From the NCBI RefSeq assembly GCF_000599985.1, contig NZ_CP007445.1, positions 1,860,001-1,924,000 on the forward strand: 64,000 bases of DNA, given 5' to 3'. The position numbers and the translations under genes were made by a program. This DNA is from Gilliamella apicola (lineage in GTDB: Bacteria > Pseudomonadota > Gammaproteobacteria > Enterobacterales > Orbaceae). The notes below the pieces were generated by a model. The model saw only the letters and a list, made by a program, of their open reading frames with translations, did not search any database and had not been told where the DNA came from. This document shows positions 18,977 through 28,588 of this stretch, piece after piece (position 1 is the first letter of the stretch; every line of letters starts with the position of its first letter).

Positions 18977-21900
18977 ATTAATTTATCTTTCCAATTAGGA
19001 TCAAAACCGCTACAGGCATTTGCAACTGCTATATAGTTAGCATAACCTTCGGCTAATAACACTTTGGGTAGTTTATCGAGCGCGATTGCTCTATCTCTGA
19101 AACCTTTTTTATTGCTGAAATAAAGATTATAAAGTACAGCTGGAATATTTTCTTCAGGTACCATACTGCCACTGAATTCAATATTGATATAAATATTGAG
19201 ACTATCAAAGTGTTTATGGTAACCAAAAAAACATCCGCCATCTTCAATATTGTCACGCTCATAACCCATTTTCGTTAAAATACCACGTAGGGTAAAACTA
19301 TCGGTTAACCAACCTAAACGGTCATCAATAATGCCATCTTTAAATTTGTTCATATCGGGTAATAGAGCATCAAACTGCTCAAACAATGGATTTACTTTGT
19401 AATCTTTAAGATGTGCTTGCCATTGAGCTATATCATCACTCGCGAGTAACGCTGAATGAGCAAGTGTAATATAGTTATTTTCATCAAGTAAGATTTCGTC
19501 ATCTTGATTCGTTATTAAACTGCTATCCTCAGTTGGTCTAAAGCTATTGACAATCTGGCCATTATTGTCTAATTGTAACCAAACTAAACGTTGAATAAAT
19601 CGCCCCACAATTGGATGTGGTTGCAGATATTTTTGCCAATCGTCTACTCGCCATTGACGCTCGGCACACATGGCTTCGTAAAAACGACTTATTTGCATAG
19701 TGAGCAATTGGCTAAACTCTTTTTTACTGTTGCTGAACTGTTTTTTTGCCTCTTTAACTAATTCAGGATTTTCACTTTTACGTGCTTCAGGTAATGATTT
19801 GATCTTTTCTCCATCAGCATTTTTTAATTGCCATTTAAATTTATCATCCAAACTAGCAATAAAACTACGTTCACCGTAATCAAGAATTAACAGGCCATTA
19901 TCATCTAACCCTGCGGTTGATATGGTGCGATCGGCCAGTTCATCAGTTGACCAGCCTGAGCGCTCAGCAATGCTTTCGACCAAATATCTGGCCTTTTCTT
20001 GAATGGATGCCATGCGATAGCGACGTGCTATTGATAATAATAGTTGAATGATCATCGGATCATCACTGTTTGCCAGTGGTTCAAGCATCGCTTCAATTTG
20101 TGCTCGACGTAGATAATGATTTTTCATAAACGAACGTAAGAGAGATACAGCAACCCGGCCTTCAATACCACAGGTTAACGCTAATATTCCTTTGGCTTTA
20201 ATGGCTGAGCCAAGATAGGTTGCTAATGTCTCTTTTTTGATTTCTTCAAAAACCTGCTCATAAGTAGTATCTTTAAAGTTAGAATAAAATTCCGGATCGC
20301 GTTGATAATATCCAATATATTGTTGCAACCGTTTATCAGCCTCTAAACCGGCTTTCGCTTCCGCTTCTTCTAATGTTGGTTTTTGGGTATCTTGCTTAAT
20401 GAAACTTTGTAAAATAAATTCGCCTAATTGTTGCTGACTTTCGATGCTTAATAATTGATTATAAATAGTTAACAGCGGATTAGCCGGATCTTTTAATTTG
20501 ACCGCTAAGCAGATCCACCACTCAATAATTTGTGAATCAACTTTATCACCATTTTGCCAAGTTAATGTTGGTATTAAGTTAAAATCAAACCAATCAAGGT
20601 CAGTTGGCATTTTACCTTTTAAACCTTTTTGAGCATCAGTCAATAACTTTTTCGGGGTTAAGTGCTGACTAATATCTTCTCCTATTTTTTCGAGCGCAAC
20701 CAATATCGCCGCTTGTACTGTTTCGCGTTTCTCTTTTTTTAGAGCAGCATTTAGTGCTTTAATCGAGCTTTTTTGTCCTAACTCGGCCAACCAATTAGCT
20801 GCGGTAATACGTACCTCTTGTTTAGTGGACGATAAAGCTTGTTCAATTTGACTATGTATGTTGGGGATCTGTCTTAAAGCATCTTGAGCAACATAACGTA
20901 GTTGCTTATTTTCACCTAAAGCTAATTCAAACAGGTAAGCGACATATTTAGCTGGAATCGTTGGAAACAGTTGCAATATTTTTATGGTGCGAACTTTATC
21001 TACATGAGCATAATAGTGAGTAATTTGTAAAGGAGCTAAACCCAATCCTTGATCAATTAAAAAGTCATTCTCAGCAAAAAAAGCCCACAATTTATAGGGT
21101 TCATTTTCAAAAATATCATGGTAAAGATCATGATAAAAATCACTGGTTAAAAACGGCAAAGCAATTGTAAGTTCAACCTGTGGGTGGAAGTTTATTTTTA
21201 ACATGACATCAGCAATTTGTCTAAGATCGAAGTTTTTAACAAAGCTAAAGAATTCATCTATTATATTATAATAATAAATATTATCTTTACGATTGACCAA
21301 TCGTATCATTCGAAATAAATGAAACAAAGAAAATTCAGATAAATTTGATAGTCGATTTTTAATAAATAAAAAGCGAAAACTAATTTTCTCATCAATTTTT
21401 TTGAATAATGCTGAACGATCGATTTTACCATTCAAATATTCAAAGATATTATCCAGAGACTTTGATGTCACCTTTTGCAGTGGTTTATAAAGGTCTAAAT
21501 AATAGGTCGATGCCATTTTATATTTCTGGTTTTTCTCTTGCTCATTTTCCTTCAATATTTTAAGTGCAGTAATAAACTCGTCAAAATTTTGCTGTATAAC
21601 ATCTCGAGCCGCTATTGGTAATGGTGTGTCAATAATTGGTTCAAAATCAGGAATAACTAGCTCAGCTTGCTGTTTGGCTGCATTGGCACTTTCTAATCTC
21701 GATAAAGCACTTTCAAGGGTAGCAATAACTGTTTTATTGGTTTCGTTAGCTAAAGCTTGTTGTAAAATTGTTGGTTCAGAAATGATTCGAGAAAGCAATA
21801 TTGTTGCATTAGCACGCTCTTTAGCCGAGCCTGAAGTTAAAAAGTATTGTAATGGTGGTTGAACCAGCTCCAATGGTAAATTTAGTAGTATTTTTGTAGC

Positions 21901-22692
21901 TAATCGACTCACCTGCTTGGAAGTATTTAACGCTTGGATTGTAATAAAATCAGCCAATTGTAACTGAAGTTCTGGATATCGTTGAATGTATTTAAGTTGT
22001 TCTACCTGTCCCAAAAGTGCTAAACCAAGTGAGGGAAGTTGCTTAAAGAGTTCAATCCGGTCTTGAATATAACTCAATAATCCATTTAATCGAGTAAAAT
22101 ATTGAAACTTATAACAATAATCGACACTAGTATTTTGACGGTCAAAAATCGCGAACAGCAACTTTTCGCCCAAGCCTGCTTGTTCAATTTCAAGAAATTG
22201 ATGTAATTGTTGGATTGACCAATTTTCACGATCATCAATTTTATCTTTGTATACAGTATCAGAGGGTAACGTAGTAATTAGTCCATCATATAACAAATAC
22301 ATAAGCCATGAAGGAACTTGGTCGCTTATATGTTTAATATAACTTAAATGGTCAAATAAAGTAGCTAGGACTTGGGCAAATCGAATTATTTGTTCTGGTG
22401 TATAGGCATCCGTCCAAAGCTTATAAAAATCAATACGTGCTTTGACTAACGGATTAAACTTGCGATAATGGTATGAACTGTCAAAGGAAGCTGGTCCTTG
22501 TAATAACCTACAAATTTTATTAGCATTACCTGAAATTTGACACAATTTATTAAAATCGGCCAACACATCAATTTCTTCACCATGCAAGATATATTGTGTG
22601 ACCCGTTCTGGTAAAGATTTGTCTAATTCACTTAATGGTTTAAAGATAGTATTGATTAATTGTTCTGGTGATAATTGTTCTATTTCATTCAT
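18970..22692 (-). CDS. DUF4132 family giant protein, copy G (1240 aa)
   Basis: A complete copy with HEAT-like stretches, the DUF4132 core (RQWRVDDWQKYLQPHP, RFIQRLVWLQLD) and C-terminal ...NWKDKLIW. Its last roughly 570 bases (about 19050-19620) are almost identical to copy H (23550-24120). Shared rare variants there include LRGILTKMGYERDNIEDGG, DENNYITLAHSALL and STEDSS-type changes (EDSSLITNQD). The N-terminal half is less similar, which is the pattern of a recent gene-conversion tract. Residues around 480-500 (MIRLVNRKDNIYYYNIIDEF) are a variable patch, close only to copy A. ATG at 22692 follows AAAGGAATATG. Confidence 0.9.
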   Translation of the reverse strand: MNEIEQLSPEQLINTIFKPLSELDKSLPERVTQYILHGEEIDVLADFNKLCQISGNANKICRLLQGPASFDSSYHYRKFNPLVKARIDFYKLWTDAYTPEQIIRFAQVLATLFDHLSYIKHISDQVPSWLMYLLYDGLITTLPSDTVYKDKIDDRENWSIQQLHQFLEIEQAGLGEKLLFAIFDRQNTSVDYCYKFQYFTRLNGLLSYIQDRIELFKQLPSLGLALLGQVEQLKYIQRYPELQLQLADFITIQALNTSKQVSRLATKILLNLPLELVQPPLQYFLTSGSAKERANATILLSRIISEPTILQQALANETNKTVIATLESALSRLESANAAKQQAELVIPDFEPIIDTPLPIAARDVIQQNFDEFITALKILKENEQEKNQKYKMASTYYLDLYKPLQKVTSKSLDNIFEYLNGKIDRSALFKKIDEKISFRFLFIKNRLSNLSEFSLFHLFRMIRLVNRKDNIYYYNIIDEFFSFVKNFDLRQIADVMLKINFHPQVELTIALPFLTSDFYHDLYHDIFENEPYKLWAFFAENDFLIDQGLGLAPLQITHYYAHVDKVRTIKILQLFPTIPAKYVAYLFELALGENKQLRYVAQDALRQIPNIHSQIEQALSSTKQEVRITAANWLAELGQKSSIKALNAALKKEKRETVQAAILVALEKIGEDISQHLTPKKLLTDAQKGLKGKMPTDLDWFDFNLIPTLTWQNGDKVDSQIIEWWICLAVKLKDPANPLLTIYNQLLSIESQQQLGEFILQSFIKQDTQKPTLEEAEAKAGLEADKRLQQYIGYYQRDPEFYSNFKDTTYEQVFEEIKKETLATYLGSAIKAKGILALTCGIEGRVAVSLLRSFMKNHYLRRAQIEAMLEPLANSDDPMIIQLLLSIARRYRMASIQEKARYLVESIAERSGWSTDELADRTISTAGLDDNGLLILDYGERSFIASLDDKFKWQLKNADGEKIKSLPEARKSENPELVKEAKKQFSNSKKEFSQLLTMQISRFYEAMCAERQWRVDDWQKYLQPHPIVGRFIQRLVWLQLDNNGQIVNSFRPTEDSSLITNQDDEILLDENNYITLAHSALLASDDIAQWQAHLKDYKVNPLFEQFDALLPDMNKFKDGIIDDRLGWLTDSFTLRGILTKMGYERDNIEDGGCFFGYHKHFDSLNIYINIEFSGSMVPEENIPAVLYNLYFSNKKGFRDRAIALDKLPKVLLAEGYANYIAVANACSGFDPNWKDKLIW

Positions 22693-23149
22693 ATTCCTTT
22701 ATTCTCCATTAAGGTTCAAATCTTGGGTATCCATTTGTAATTGGGTATCATAGCGATTTGTTATTTTCAAAAAGTTTTTTATACTTGATAATCACTACAC
22801 CATATATCGGATTTTGTGGAACGTTTAGGTACTATATTATCCCTATAAAATTAGATCCTTTAATATCATTCGTATTATCTTTCAAAACTACGTTTAACTC
22901 CACTTACATTAAACCTTGTTTTTTAATAGTGATAAATTGCAAGGTCAACTGACAGATCGTCACAAAAAAATTATCACTAAGGCCTAATGTTCCCAATCTA
23001 ACTAATTTAATGCTCTGATTTTGATAAAAAAACCTTAAGGCTTATTATTGTCATTATCGACTTTGCTTAACGTTACCAGGTCTTAGCTATAACACTCTTA
23101 TGCAATTAATCATATTACTTGTTTCTGATTACCACCTTTTTTATCCTTT
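22693..23149 (-). repeat. Type 2 leader of copy G
   Basis: The region between the mini copy behind H and copy G. It holds the decayed small-ORF frame (minus strand; LKDNTNDIKGSNFIGII, then TAG, then NPIYGVVIIKYKK) and the outer block CATTATCGACTTTGCTTAAC shared with the leader of B. No complete gene is seen. Confidence 0.6.
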
Positions 23150-23477
23150 CAATCTAAATCAAATTTACTTGATACATTAGCAACAGCCATATAATCAGCA
23201 AAACTTTTGTTTATAATGCAAACGGAAGGTCATTAGTTTGATTTTTGCTGAGATTGATTGCTTTGTTGAAAAAAACAAGCCCACTAAGCAGAATATAACA
23301 TCCTTTATCATATTTATTCGTTTTTGATAATACTTTTAGAGCATCAAGAACCATGTCATCTTTGCCATATAAAATATAATGACAAATCCGTTCAGGCATT
23401 GATGGTTCTAATTTATTTAAACTCGCAAAGCAATCAAGAATAACCGGATCCATCAGGTTTTGGTCATGTTTTACCAT
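23150..23477 (-). pseudogene. Mini DUF4132 copy behind copy H
   Basis: An 88-codon ORF (23211-23477) starts within the stop of copy H (ATGGTAA). It reads VILDCFASLNKLEPSMPERI and CHYILYGKDDMVLDALKVLS and ends LPFAL. The C-terminal stub FADYMAVANVSSKFDLD follows in another frame and ends at a TGA. Its architecture matches the mini behind G: only the first roughly 75 and last roughly 30 residues of the large protein remain. Confidence 0.6.
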
Positions 23478-26400
23478 ATTAATTTATCTTTCCAATTAGG
23501 ATCAAAACCACTACCAGCATTTGCAACTGCCATATAATTAGCATAACCTTCGGCTAATAATACTTTTGGTAGTTTATCGAGCGCGATTGCTCTATCTTTG
23601 AAACCTTTTTTATTGCTGAAATAAAGATTATAAAGTACAGCTGGAATATTTTCTTCAGGTACCATACTGCCACTGAATTCAATATTGATATAAATATTGA
23701 GACTATCAAAGTGTTTATGGTAACCAAAAAAACATCCGCCATCTTCAATATTGTCACGCTCGTAACCCATTTTCGTTAAAATACCACGTAGGGTAAAACT
23801 ATCGGTTAACCAACCTAAACGGTCATCAATAATGCCATCTTTAAATTTGTTCATATCGGGTAATAGAGCATCAAACTGCTCAAACAATGGATTTACTTTG
23901 TAATCTTTAAGATGTGCTTGCCATTGTGCTATATCATCACTTGATAGTAACGCTGAATGAGCAAGTGTAATATAGTTATTTTCATCAAGTAAAATTTCTT
24001 CATCTTGATTCGTTATTAAACTGCTATCCTCAGTTGGTCTAAAACTATTGACAATCTGACCACTATTGTCTAATTGTAACCAAACTAAACGTTGAATTAA
24101 TCGTCCCACAATTGGGTGTGGTTGCAGATATTTTTGCCAATCGTCTACTCGCCATTGACGCTCGGCACACATGGCTTCGTAAAAACGACTTATTTGCATA
24201 GTGAGCAATTGGCTAAACTCTTTTTTACTGTTGCTGAACTGTTTTTTTGCCTCTTTAACTAATTCAGGATTTTCACTTTTACGTGCTTCTGGTAATGCTT
24301 TGATCTTTTCTCCATCAGCATTCTTTAATTGCCACTTAAATTTATCATCTAAACTAGCAATAAAGGTACGCTCACCGTAATCAAGAATTAACAAGCCATT
24401 ATCATCTAACCCTGCCGTTGATATGGTACGATCGGCCAATTCATCAGTTGTCCAGCCTGAGCGCTCAGCAATACTTTCTACTAAACATCTGGCTCTTTCT
24501 TGAATAGATGCCGTACGATAGCGACGCGCTAAAGATAATAATAGTTGAATGACCATAGGATCATCACTGTTTGCCAATGGTTCAAGCATCGCTTCAATTT
24601 GTGCTCGACGTTGATAATGATTTTTCATAAACGAACGTAAGAGAGATACAGCAACCCGGCCTTCAATACCACAAGTTAAAGCTAACATTCCTTTGGCTTT
24701 AATGGCTGAACCAAGATAAGTTGCTAAAGTTTCATTTTTAATTTCTTCAAAAACATGCTCATAAGTAATATTTTTACCGTTAGAATAAAATTCTGGATAG
24801 CGCTGATAATTTAAAATACGTAGTTGCAAGCGTTTGTCAGCTTCTGCACTGGCTTTGGCTTCCGCCTCTTCCAGTGTTGGTGTTCGGGTATCTTGATTGA
24901 TGAAACTTTGTAAAATAAATTCGCCTAATTGTCGCTGACTTTGGGTACTTAACAGTTGATTATAAATAGTTAACAGCGGATTAGCCGGATCTTTTAACTT
25001 GACCGCTAAACAGATCCACCACTCAATAATTTGTGAATCAACTTTATTACCATTTTGCCAAGTTAATGTTGGTATTAAGTTAAAATCAAACCAATCAAAA
25101 TCAGTTATTTTTTTCCCTTTTAAACCTTTTTCAGCATCAGCCAATAACTTTTTCGGGGTTAAATGCTGACTGATGTCTTCGCCAATTTTTTCGAGCGCGA
25201 CCAATATCGCTGCTTGTACTGTTTCGCGTTTCTCTTTTTTTAGCGCAGCATTTAGTGCTTTAATCGAGCTTTTTTGTCCTAATTCGGCCAACCAATTAGC
25301 TGCTGCAATACGCACCTCTTGTTTAGCGGAGGATAAAGCTTGTTCAATTTGATTATGTATATTTGGGATCTCTTTTAGGGCATCTTGTGCTGCATAACGT
25401 ATTTGCATACTTTCGCCTAAAGCTAATTCAAATAGATAAGCGACATATTTCGCTGGAATCGTTGGGAAGAGTTGTAATATTTTTATGACACTAACTTTAT
25501 CAATACGATTATCAAAAGACTGATTGAATTGTAGAGGAGCCAACCCCAATGCTTCATCAATTAAAAACTCATTTTCAGCAAAAAAAGCCCATAATTTATA
25601 GGGTTCATTTTCAAAAATGTCATGAAAATAATCACTAGCTAAAAATGACCAAGCAATTATATATTTAACATGTGGATGAAAATTAATTTTTACCATGACA
25701 TCAGCAATTTGTCTAAGATCGAAGTTTTTAACAACATCATAGCTATCATATATTCTATCAAAATAGTAGGTATCATCTAAATGATCGATATGATCGGTTA
25801 ATCGTCTCATTCGGAATAAATGAAATAAAGAAAATTCAGGTAAATTGGATAGTCGATTTTTAGTAAGTAAAAAATCAAAATCAATATTTTCGTTAAATTC
25901 CTTGAGTAAGGCAGAACGATCAATTTTTCCATTCAAATAATCAAAGATCTTATCCAGAGACTTTGATGTTACTGTTTGTAACGGTTTATAAAGATCTAAG
26001 TAATAGGTCGATGGCATTTTAAATCCTTGGTTTGTTTCTTGCTCATCTTCCATCCATGCTTTACGTTCAGTAAGGAACTCATCAAAATTTTGCTGTATAA
26101 CATCTCGAGCAGTTATGGGCAATGGTGTGTCACTAAGTGGTTCAAAATCAGGAATAACTAACTCAGCTTGCTGTTTGGCTGCATTGGCACTCTCCAATCT
26201 TGATAAAGCACTTTCAAGGGTTGTAATAACGGTTTTATTGGTTTCGTTAGCTAAAGCTTGTTGTAAAATAGTTGGTTCAGAAATGATTCGAGAGAGCAAT
26301 ATTGTTGCATTAGCACGCTCTTTAGCCGAGCCCGAAGTTAAAAAATGTTGTAATTGGGGTTGAACCAGATTCATTGGTAAGTTAAAAAGTATTTCTGTGG

Positions 26401-27193
26401 CTAATTGACTCACCTGTTTTGAAGTACTTAACGCCTGCATTGCAATAAAATCAACCAATTGCAACTGAAGTTCTGGATATCGTTGAATGTATTTAAGTTG
26501 TTCTACCTGTCCCAACGGCGCCAAGCCCTGTGAGGGGAGTAGCTTAAATAATTCAATACGATCTTGAATATAACTCAATAAGCCATTCAACCGAGTAAAA
26601 TATTGAAAGAAATGACAATAATCAACACTAATATTTTGACGGTCAAAAATTGCAAACAGCAACTTTTCACCTAATCCTTCTTGTTCAAGTTCAAGAAATT
26701 GATGTAACTGTTGTATTGACCAATTTTCGCGCTCATCAATTTTACCGTTGTTTTCACAATAAGATGGTAACGTGGTAATCAATCCATCATATAACAGATA
26801 GATAAACCATGATGGTATTTGTTCACTTATACGTTTAATAAAACGTAAATGATCAAATAAAGTGGCTAAAACTCGGGCAAATCGAATGATTTGTTCTGGC
26901 GTATAGGCATCCGTCCAGAGCTTATAAAAATCAACGCGGGCTTTTTCCAATGGATGAATGTCGTAATAATCACGTGAATAATAAAAATCAGAGGGTCTTC
27001 GCAATAATTCATAAATTTTATTAGCATCACCTGGTATTTGACATAATTTATCAAAATCGACTAACACATCAAGTTCATCGCCATGCAAGATATATTGCGT
27101 GATCCGCGTTGGCAAAGATTTAGCCAGTACGCTTAATGGTTCAAAAATAGTCTTAATTAATTGTTCTGGTGATAATTGCTTTATTTCTTTCAT
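23471..27193 (-). CDS. DUF4132 family giant protein, copy H (1240 aa), first of the array
   Basis: This is the upstream-most complete copy and the only complete one behind a type 1 leader, so it is the likely promoter-proximal gene of the unit H-G-E-D-C-B. Domains are as in copy G: HEAT-like stretches at about residues 255-345 and 590-680, the core with RQWRVDDWQKYLQPHP and RLIQRLVWLQLD, and C-terminal NWKDKLIW. Variable patches distinguish it near residue 60 (SDFYYSRDYYDIHPLEKARV), near residue 485 (RRLTDHIDHLDDTYYFDRIY) and near residue 820 (LQLRILNYQRYPEFYSNGKN). No membrane segments or signal peptide are seen. A mini copy overlaps its stop. Confidence 0.9.
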   Translation of the reverse strand: MKEIKQLSPEQLIKTIFEPLSVLAKSLPTRITQYILHGDELDVLVDFDKLCQIPGDANKIYELLRRPSDFYYSRDYYDIHPLEKARVDFYKLWTDAYTPEQIIRFARVLATLFDHLRFIKRISEQIPSWFIYLLYDGLITTLPSYCENNGKIDERENWSIQQLHQFLELEQEGLGEKLLFAIFDRQNISVDYCHFFQYFTRLNGLLSYIQDRIELFKLLPSQGLAPLGQVEQLKYIQRYPELQLQLVDFIAMQALSTSKQVSQLATEILFNLPMNLVQPQLQHFLTSGSAKERANATILLSRIISEPTILQQALANETNKTVITTLESALSRLESANAAKQQAELVIPDFEPLSDTPLPITARDVIQQNFDEFLTERKAWMEDEQETNQGFKMPSTYYLDLYKPLQTVTSKSLDKIFDYLNGKIDRSALLKEFNENIDFDFLLTKNRLSNLPEFSLFHLFRMRRLTDHIDHLDDTYYFDRIYDSYDVVKNFDLRQIADVMVKINFHPHVKYIIAWSFLASDYFHDIFENEPYKLWAFFAENEFLIDEALGLAPLQFNQSFDNRIDKVSVIKILQLFPTIPAKYVAYLFELALGESMQIRYAAQDALKEIPNIHNQIEQALSSAKQEVRIAAANWLAELGQKSSIKALNAALKKEKRETVQAAILVALEKIGEDISQHLTPKKLLADAEKGLKGKKITDFDWFDFNLIPTLTWQNGNKVDSQIIEWWICLAVKLKDPANPLLTIYNQLLSTQSQRQLGEFILQSFINQDTRTPTLEEAEAKASAEADKRLQLRILNYQRYPEFYSNGKNITYEHVFEEIKNETLATYLGSAIKAKGMLALTCGIEGRVAVSLLRSFMKNHYQRRAQIEAMLEPLANSDDPMVIQLLLSLARRYRTASIQERARCLVESIAERSGWTTDELADRTISTAGLDDNGLLILDYGERTFIASLDDKFKWQLKNADGEKIKALPEARKSENPELVKEAKKQFSNSKKEFSQLLTMQISRFYEAMCAERQWRVDDWQKYLQPHPIVGRLIQRLVWLQLDNSGQIVNSFRPTEDSSLITNQDEEILLDENNYITLAHSALLSSDDIAQWQAHLKDYKVNPLFEQFDALLPDMNKFKDGIIDDRLGWLTDSFTLRGILTKMGYERDNIEDGGCFFGYHKHFDSLNIYINIEFSGSMVPEENIPAVLYNLYFSNKKGFKDRAIALDKLPKVLLAEGYANYMAVANAGSGFDPNWKDKLIW

Positions 27194-27566
27194 ATTCCTT
27201 TATTCTCACATTAAGGTTTAAATCTTAGGTATCTATTTGTAATTACGTAATATTTATAATTTTTAATCGTTTACTGTTTTAATTTAATTTTGCCATTTAA
27301 ATAGACATAAAACCATCTAAATCAATATAAATCACTTTATAAAGTTGGATAAGTTTGTTGAAGGTTATTAAAAAAGTTATGAGAGATACCTTATATTCCT
27401 TATTATTTGCTAATTCTATTTAAGAACTTTATTTTTTACTTTATTGTAATGCATTACATACTATTGGTACTCGATCTACGTCTATTATCTAATTAAACTT
27501 ATAAAATATTTAACATCTAAAATGATAAGTAAGTATTACTGCTTTTAACTGCAATCCATTCATACA
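27194..27566 (-). repeat. Type 1 leader of copy H
   Basis: A 373-base gap sharing most of its sequence with the leader of copy A (2690-2985). A loose promoter-like pair on the minus strand (TTGATT and TATTTAAAT, about 27290-27320) is possible but not convincing. No gene is seen. Confidence 0.55.
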
Positions 27567-28588
27567 TTAATGTCGACAATCACATCTAGGTATAAAATAT
27601 TCATGTAATGGATGGATAAATTGAAAAAGCGGACGACAACTAAATGCTTCACTACTAAAATCAAATATAACTGGCGGTTCATTTTTTAAAATGCTTCCGA
27701 CCCATTGAAATATTTCTTTATTGTCATCTATTGAACTGCTTAATGGTAAAAGCATTCCTCCTTCAAAATAACCGTGGACCACATTTGTTATCATATTTGA
27801 ATCAGAATCCAAGATAATTAAATGTCTTATAATGATTTTGTTATTGTCTGGAGTTTCATAATTTTGTATATAAAAGCGTAGACCGATCGCTTCAGCCATA
27901 AAATTATCACCCTTTATTAAATCTTCTGGATTGTATACAGGTATAAGGGAAGTAATTTCGTCATCACTTTCAAGAACAGGAAAGTCTTTGCTATCAATTT
28001 GATGCCAAACTAGTGGAGTTAAGGGTTGCTGTAGAAAAGGATTTTCCTTACCTATATAGACAATATAGGATGCGTATTGATCAAACATGTTTGAATTTAA
28101 TTTTAATCCAAACATATATGCATCTAATCCATAAGGTTCATGAGGATGATAATAAGTATTCACGACAGCAAAAGTATTCAACCCATAAACAGGAACCGAT
28201 TTTAATTTATTATTTAAGTAATCATAGATAAATACTGTATCATCTTCTGATATACCTGCCAAATTAAGCAATTTAGTACGGTATGAACCCGTGAGTAAAT
28301 ATTGTTCTTTTTTATAAGTTTTTTTTCAGCGCTTGGAATTAAATAGATATCTTTTTTGTATTTGTTATCATATAAATCAATATCATCAGATAATGAAATA
28401 AAGTCAAATTCGGGCTCACCTTTAATATAATCTATCGAGGTGAGTGTATACATTCGAATATCTTCCCTATAATGTCCTCCTTCCCATTCTAATAATTTGT
28501 TTCCACCTAGCATTTCCGCGCTACTGCAAAAACTAATTGATGATAAGGCAAAAATTGTAAACAGAAAGCTAATTAATTTATTTTTCAT
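27567..28588 (-). pseudogene. Secreted hypothetical protein interrupted at an A8 tract
   Basis: The first frame (28588-28214) begins with a clear signal peptide, MKNKLISFLFTIFALSSISF followed by CSSA, so the product would be exported; the Cys near residue 21 might even be a lipobox, though the match is poor. The second frame (to 27567) carries the rest and ends with CDCRH. They meet at eight A residues (28319-28326 on the plus strand, as T). One extra A, or a -1 slip on AAA AAA, restores a single protein of about 340 aa reading ...PSAEKKTYKKEQYLLTGSYR. A decayed paralogue at 38188-38724 confirms the joined frame (DRYQLSQKYRQNFLTASG aligns there). This could be a pseudogene, a phase-variable gene, a programmed frameshift or a sequencing error. 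I do not recognise the family. Confidence 0.7.

Noticed and set aside
19053..23757. Minus-strand ORFs at 19053-19262 and 23554-23757 with hydrophobic stretches (YLKKIFQLYFIIFISAIKK)
   Set aside because: They are the shifted frame of the conserved C-terminal domain of copies G and H. The same shifted frame is read at the end of deleted copy E.
1..27193. CRISPR array or insertion-sequence expansion as the source of the repeats
   Set aside because: The repeats are whole genes of about 4 kb with diverged copies. No short regular repeats with spacers, transposase motifs or terminal inverted repeats were seen.
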